The notes beneath the pieces are model-generated. The model made no database searches. It was not told the origin of the DNA and worked only from the letters and a program-made list of their open reading frames with translations. A DNA stretch of 17,344 nt, from assembly GCA_900553635.1 (NCBI GenBank), contig USDU01000024.1, forward strand, positions 1 to 17,344. Direction: 5' to 3'. Each line of letters starts with the position of its first letter. Position 1 is the first letter of the stretch. This stretch comes from an uncultured Lachnospiraceae bacterium (GTDB lineage: Bacteria; Bacillota_A; Clostridia; Lachnospirales; Lachnospiraceae). A program made the position numbers and the translations under genes. This document shows positions 14,228-17,344 of this stretch, piece after piece.

Positions 14228-14573
14228 AGAGATTCGGAACTATACCGAGTCTATGTTTTTCGGACTGTCCCTCAGACAGTTCGTTTTTTCTTTACTGGCT
14301 GTTGGCGTTGCGGTGCTTTTCTACTTTGTTTTGAAGCCCTATGTGGGAACCGAGACAGTTTCGTGGATGTGCATCCTTGGTGCTGCACCCTTTGCGGCAA
14401 TGGGCTTTGTGAACTACAACGGTATGACCGCAGAGCAATTTGTGTGGGCTTGGCTCCGCAGCGAAATGCTGGAGCCCAAGCAGATCAAGTTCGAGCCGGT
14501 GAATATCTACTACGAGGCGTTGAAGGACGCGATCGATGAACGCGAAAAGGAGGTTTCCAAGCACAATGATTAA
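14208..14573 (+). CDS. prgI: PrgI family protein (VirB3-like T4SS component)
   Basis: This 121-aa membrane protein has two hydrophobic segments (about 24-46 and 52-68) near the N-terminus and a charged tail. Opening INREIRNYTESMFFGLSLRQ is the PrgI signature; PrgI/VirB3 proteins anchor the VirB4 ATPase to the inner membrane. The ATG at 14208 lies 7 nt from GGAAAGG; the ATG at 14202 would be too close. Its stop overlaps the VirB4 start by 8 nt, coupling the two partners. A terminator-like hairpin (14261-14289) lies within the first transmembrane region. Confidence 0.88.
   Translation: MEVKINREIRNYTESMFFGLSLRQFVFSLLAVGVAVLFYFVLKPYVGTETVSWMCILGAAPFAAMGFVNYNGMTAEQFVWAWLRSEMLEPKQIKFEPVNIYYEALKDAIDEREKEVSKHND
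14261..14289 (+). terminator. Intragenic terminator-like hairpin within prgI
   Basis: CGGACTGTC (14261-14269) pairs with GACAGTTCG (14275-14283) over 9 positions (one G-U) around loop CCTCA, with six T directly after (14284-14289). This has full intrinsic terminator form just 54 nt into the gene. Confidence 0.6.
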
Positions 14574-16905
14574 GAGCATCAAAGCAATCCTTGCACAGGA
14601 CAAGGAAAAGTTTAAGGTTCCGAGAAAGGTGCAGGATCTTATTCCAATCAAGAACATCTGGCCGGATGGCATTTTTAAGGTTGGGAATAAGTTCTCTAAG
14701 TCCTTCCGATTCTCGGACATCAACTATCTGGTGGCAAGCCGCGAGGACAAAGAGAGCATGTTTCTGACATACTCGGAGCTTCTGAACAGCTTGGACAGCG
14801 GAGCTACCACGAAGATCACCATCAACAACCACAGACTGAATAGATCGGATTTTGAGGAATCCATCCTGATGCCCATGAAGCAGGACGGACTGGATGAATA
14901 CCGCAAAGAGTATAACGATATGCTCTTGGACAAAGCGACCGGAGCAAACGGAATCACGCAGGAAAAGTATATTACCATTACCGTGGCCAAGAAGGACATT
15001 GAGGAAGCACGGGCATATTTTGCGAGAATCGGAGCGGATTTGACCGCCCATTTCGCAAATCTGGGTTCCAAGTGTGTGCCCCTGAACGCCGTTGAGCGGC
15101 TGCGCATTCTCCACGACTTTTATCGCCCCGGTGATGAGGCAGCATTCTCGTTTGATATGAACCGGAAGGCGCGTCTGGGGCATGATTTCCGTGACTACAT
15201 CTGCCCGGACAGCGTAGAGCGCACTGCGGATCATATCAAGCTGGGCGAGAAATATGCCAGAGTGCTTTTCCTCAAGGACTACGCCAGCTATATCAAGGAC
15301 AGCATGTTCTCGGAGCTGACCGAGCTAAACCGCAATCTCATGCTGTCCGTCGATGTGATCCCCATTCCTACCGATGAAGCCGTCCGTGAAGTGGAGCGCC
15401 TCTTGCTGGGCGTGGAAACGAACATCACCGGCTGGCAGAGAAGGCAGAATCAGAACAACAACTTCTCCGCTGTGGTCCCCTATGATATGGAGCTTCAGCG
15501 CAAGGAATCCAAAGAGTTTTTGGACGACCTGACCACCCGTGACCAGCGCATGATGTTTGCGGTGGTCACAATGGTGATTACCGCAGACACCAAGGAGCAG
15601 CTGGATCTGGATACGGAAACGGTGCTGTCTACGGCGAGAAAGCACATGTGCCAGATGGCAACGCTGAAGTATCAGCAGACGGATGGACTGAACACGGTGC
15701 TGCCCATCGGGACGAGGAAAATCAATGCGTTCCGAACCCTCACCACGGAGAGCCTTGCGGTACTGATGCCTTTTAAGGTGCAGGAGATCATGGATAAGGG
15801 CGGCATTTACTTCGGTGAAAATGCCATTTCCCACAATCTCATCATGTGCAATAAGGCAAATCTTCTGAACCAGTCTGCATTTCTGCTGGGCGTTCCCGGA
15901 TCCGGTAAGTCGTTCTCGGCAAAGGAGCTGATTACCTTCCTCATTCTGAATACCAACGATGACATTCTGATCTGTGACCCCGAGGGAGAATACGCGCCGC
16001 TTATTGAAGCTATGGGTGATCTCGGCTCGGTGATCCGTGTGTCTGCCGGCGGCAGAGACAGATTGAACGCCATGTACATGGTGGACGGGTATGGCGAAAA
16101 CAACCCCATTGTCGTAAAGTCTGAGTTCATCATGTCCCTGATCGAGCAGATCGACAAGAAGGGCGTCGGCCCGCAGCACAAGTCTATCATCGACCGCTGT
16201 ATCACCAATGTGTACCGCAATGCGGCGGACACCGGGACGATCCCCACCCTTTGTACCCTCCGCGATATGCTGCTGGAACAGCCTGAACCCGAAGCAAAGC
16301 AGATCGCGCTGTCCCTTGAGCTCTATACCACCGGTTCTCTGGATATCTTCGGCAAGCAGTCCAATGTGGACCTCGACAAGCGTGTCGTGGTGTTCGATAT
16401 TCACGGCCTCGGTTCCCAGCTTAAGCCCACCGGCCTGCTGGTGATCACGGACACCATGCTCAACCGTGTGACGCTGAACTGGAAGAAGGGCAAGCGCACC
16501 CATGTCTTTATTGACGAGTTCCATGTGGTGTTCGAGAACGAGTTCTCGGCGCAGTTCTTCAACTCCGCATGGCGACAGTTCCGTAAGCGCAACGCATACC
16601 CCACGGCAATTACGCAGAATGTGGAGTATCTGCTGGATTCCGTTCAGGCCAGCACCATGCTTTCCAACTCGGAATTTGTGGTTATGCTGAATCAGGCTGC
16701 CTCCGACAGAGGGCAGCTTGCCAAGCTGCTGAACATCTCCAATGAGCAGATGAGCTATATCACCAATGCCGACGCCGGCTGCGGACTGATCAAATACGGC
16801 TCTGCGCTGGTACCCTTCATCAATCGGTTCCCGCAGAACACCAAACTCTATCAGCTTATGACTACACGCCCGGGTGAGGGCAAATTTGCAAGAGGACGGG
16901 ATTAA
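14566..16905 (+). CDS. virB4: VirB4/TraE-family T4SS ATPase
   Basis: This 779-aa cytoplasmic ATPase powers conjugative channel assembly and transfer. The N-terminal half (to about 400) is the VirB4 CagE/TrbE domain; Walker A is GVPGSGKS at 442-449, Walker B is VFIDEFH with D650-E651, and LICDPEGEYAPLIEAMGDLG follows Walker A. Length fits the ICE family. ATG 14566 overlaps the prgI stop by 8 nt; AAAAGGAGG lies about 12 nt upstream. No HUH or lytic domain is fused. A hairpin spans the stop codon (16892-16915). Start assignment is fairly secure because the first residues MIKSIKAIL continue into the family pattern. Confidence 0.93.
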   Translation: MIKSIKAILAQDKEKFKVPRKVQDLIPIKNIWPDGIFKVGNKFSKSFRFSDINYLVASREDKESMFLTYSELLNSLDSGATTKITINNHRLNRSDFEESILMPMKQDGLDEYRKEYNDMLLDKATGANGITQEKYITITVAKKDIEEARAYFARIGADLTAHFANLGSKCVPLNAVERLRILHDFYRPGDEAAFSFDMNRKARLGHDFRDYICPDSVERTADHIKLGEKYARVLFLKDYASYIKDSMFSELTELNRNLMLSVDVIPIPTDEAVREVERLLLGVETNITGWQRRQNQNNNFSAVVPYDMELQRKESKEFLDDLTTRDQRMMFAVVTMVITADTKEQLDLDTETVLSTARKHMCQMATLKYQQTDGLNTVLPIGTRKINAFRTLTTESLAVLMPFKVQEIMDKGGIYFGENAISHNLIMCNKANLLNQSAFLLGVPGSGKSFSAKELITFLILNTNDDILICDPEGEYAPLIEAMGDLGSVIRVSAGGRDRLNAMYMVDGYGENNPIVVKSEFIMSLIEQIDKKGVGPQHKSIIDRCITNVYRNAADTGTIPTLCTLRDMLLEQPEPEAKQIALSLELYTTGSLDIFGKQSNVDLDKRVVVFDIHGLGSQLKPTGLLVITDTMLNRVTLNWKKGKRTHVFIDEFHVVFENEFSAQFFNSAWRQFRKRNAYPTAITQNVEYLLDSVQASTMLSNSEFVVMLNQAASDRGQLAKLLNISNEQMSYITNADAGCGLIKYGSALVPFINRFPQNTKLYQLMTTRPGEGKFARGRD

Positions 16906-16924
16906 CCCCGTCCTCCATTCTTTT
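16892..16924 (+). terminator. Hairpin spanning the virB4 stop codon (weak terminator candidate)
   Basis: GAGGACGGG (16892-16900) and CCCGTCCTC (16907-16915) form a perfect 9-bp stem; the loop ATTAAC holds the TAA stop. It is followed by CATTCTTTT, an interrupted T-tract, and then the sortase ribosome binding site. It could cause partial termination before srtB or stabilise the transcript end. Confidence 0.4.
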
Positions 16925-16938
16925 GGGAGGAATACGAA

Positions 16939-17344
16939 ATGAAAAAGAAAACCCTTGGAATCATCATCGTTTCCGTACTCGGCGCGGCAGCGATCTTTTG
17001 CAGCGCCATGTTTACGCATCAGTATCTGGATGCCAAGAACAGCAAGGCGGCATTTGACGATCTGACAAATCTGATTACGGAAATCGACGAGCCGCAGAAG
17101 GCCACTGAAGCGGAGAAAGCCGATCTGAGTGCAGAAGAACTGGCGGCAGCAGAGGCGGCACTGGCCCGTGAAAAGTATGACGCTCTGTTTGCGCAGAACA
17201 ACGACTTTATCGGATGGATCAAGATCGATGGTACGAATGTCAATTACCCCGTCATGCAGACCCCGAACAAGCCGGACTTCTATCTGAAGCACAGCTTTGA
17301 TAAATCATACAGCGACTACGGTGTTCCCTATATTGATGAGGCCT
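16939..17344 (+). CDS. srtB: Class B sortase, N-terminal part (truncated by window end)
   Basis: A 135-codon partial gene, ATG at 16939, 8 nt after GGGAGG. An N-terminal membrane anchor (residues 6-26) precedes an Ala/Glu-rich helix (40-80) and the beginning of the sortase fold (NNDFIGWIKIDGTNVNYPVM, then FYLKHSFDKSYSDYGVPYID), typical of class B. Sortases join surface proteins to peptidoglycan or pilins; in ICEs they may anchor adhesins used in mating-pair formation. The catalytic His, Cys and Arg lie beyond the window, so activity cannot be judged. It probably belongs to the transfer operon downstream of virB4. Confidence 0.88.
   Translation, partial: MKKKTLGIIIVSVLGAAAIFCSAMFTHQYLDAKNSKAAFDDLTNLITEIDEPQKATEAEKADLSAEELAAAEAALAREKYDALFAQNNDFIGWIKIDGTNVNYPVMQTPNKPDFYLKHSFDKSYSDYGVPYIDEA

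Noticed and set aside
15325..17292. 655-codon open frame on the - strand opposite virB4 and srtB
   Set aside because: It is a mirror of strong + strand genes with Walker motifs; it has no domain signature or sensible start and crosses a gene boundary. Long antisense frames are expected from the GC-rich third positions here.
1..17344. CRISPR arrays, tRNA or rRNA genes, resistance genes, integrase
   Set aside because: None was seen: no regular repeat-spacer pattern, no recognisable RNA gene and no such protein motif.

Overview
The window looks like part of an integrative and conjugative element (ICE), or a related conjugative plasmid, from a gut-type Clostridia/Firmicutes bacterium. The evidence is the gene set: PrgI, VirB4, VirD4, Maff2, PcfB and DUF3848/DUF3846/DUF3991 proteins in the order seen in Tn1549/CTn-type elements, good Gram-positive ribosome binding sites (AGGAGG type), TTG and GTG starts, and a class B sortase beside the transfer genes. 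Every convincing gene is on the + strand. No integrase, attachment site, antibiotic-resistance gene, rRNA, tRNA or CRISPR array is visible, and both ends of the window cut through genes.

Layout. (1) 3-2429: C-terminal part of a large SNF2-type helicase whose reading frame departs from the family just before position 54. (2) 2430-3900: a small-protein gene and a probable cargo patch holding a metallophosphoesterase, a short remnant that looks like the start of an RNA-ligase gene, a leader terminator and a membrane protein related to UPF0316/DUF5698. (3) 3916-5924: accessory ICE genes (DUF3848, DUF3991-TOPRIM, YodL/DUF3846). (4) 5938-7136: a ParM-like actin and a small ParR-like partner, for segregation of the extrachromosomal form. 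(5) 7137-7419: non-coding, with two exact 19-bp repeats and a four-tier nested inverted repeat (7316-7400), the best oriT candidate. (6) 7420-9885: MobC accessory protein, MOBP-type relaxase and PcfB, the relaxosome and its link to the coupling protein. (7) 9888-10993: ArdC-like protein and a paralog of the small protein in block 2. (8) 10980-16905: type IV secretion core (VirD4, Maff2, VirB6-like, Cys-rich small protein, PrgI, VirB4). (9) 16939-end: sortase B, truncated by the window edge.

How it works together. MobC and the relaxase would nick at oriT; PcfB would hand the relaxase-DNA complex to VirD4; VirB4, VirB6, PrgI and Maff2 would form the channel; ArdC-like and ParM/ParR-like proteins would help the element establish and persist in the new host. 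Most genes overlap or abut, implying one or a few long transcripts.

The most notable pattern is not a gene. Inside the protein-coding sequences of this presumed long operon lie at least five hairpins shaped like intrinsic terminators (strong 9-11 bp stems followed by T-rich tracts) at 4515-4541, 8712-8746, 11146-11182, 12501-12539 and 14261-14289. Their number suggests the transfer operon may be held off by internal termination and switched on by processive antitermination. That is inference from sequence and is untested.
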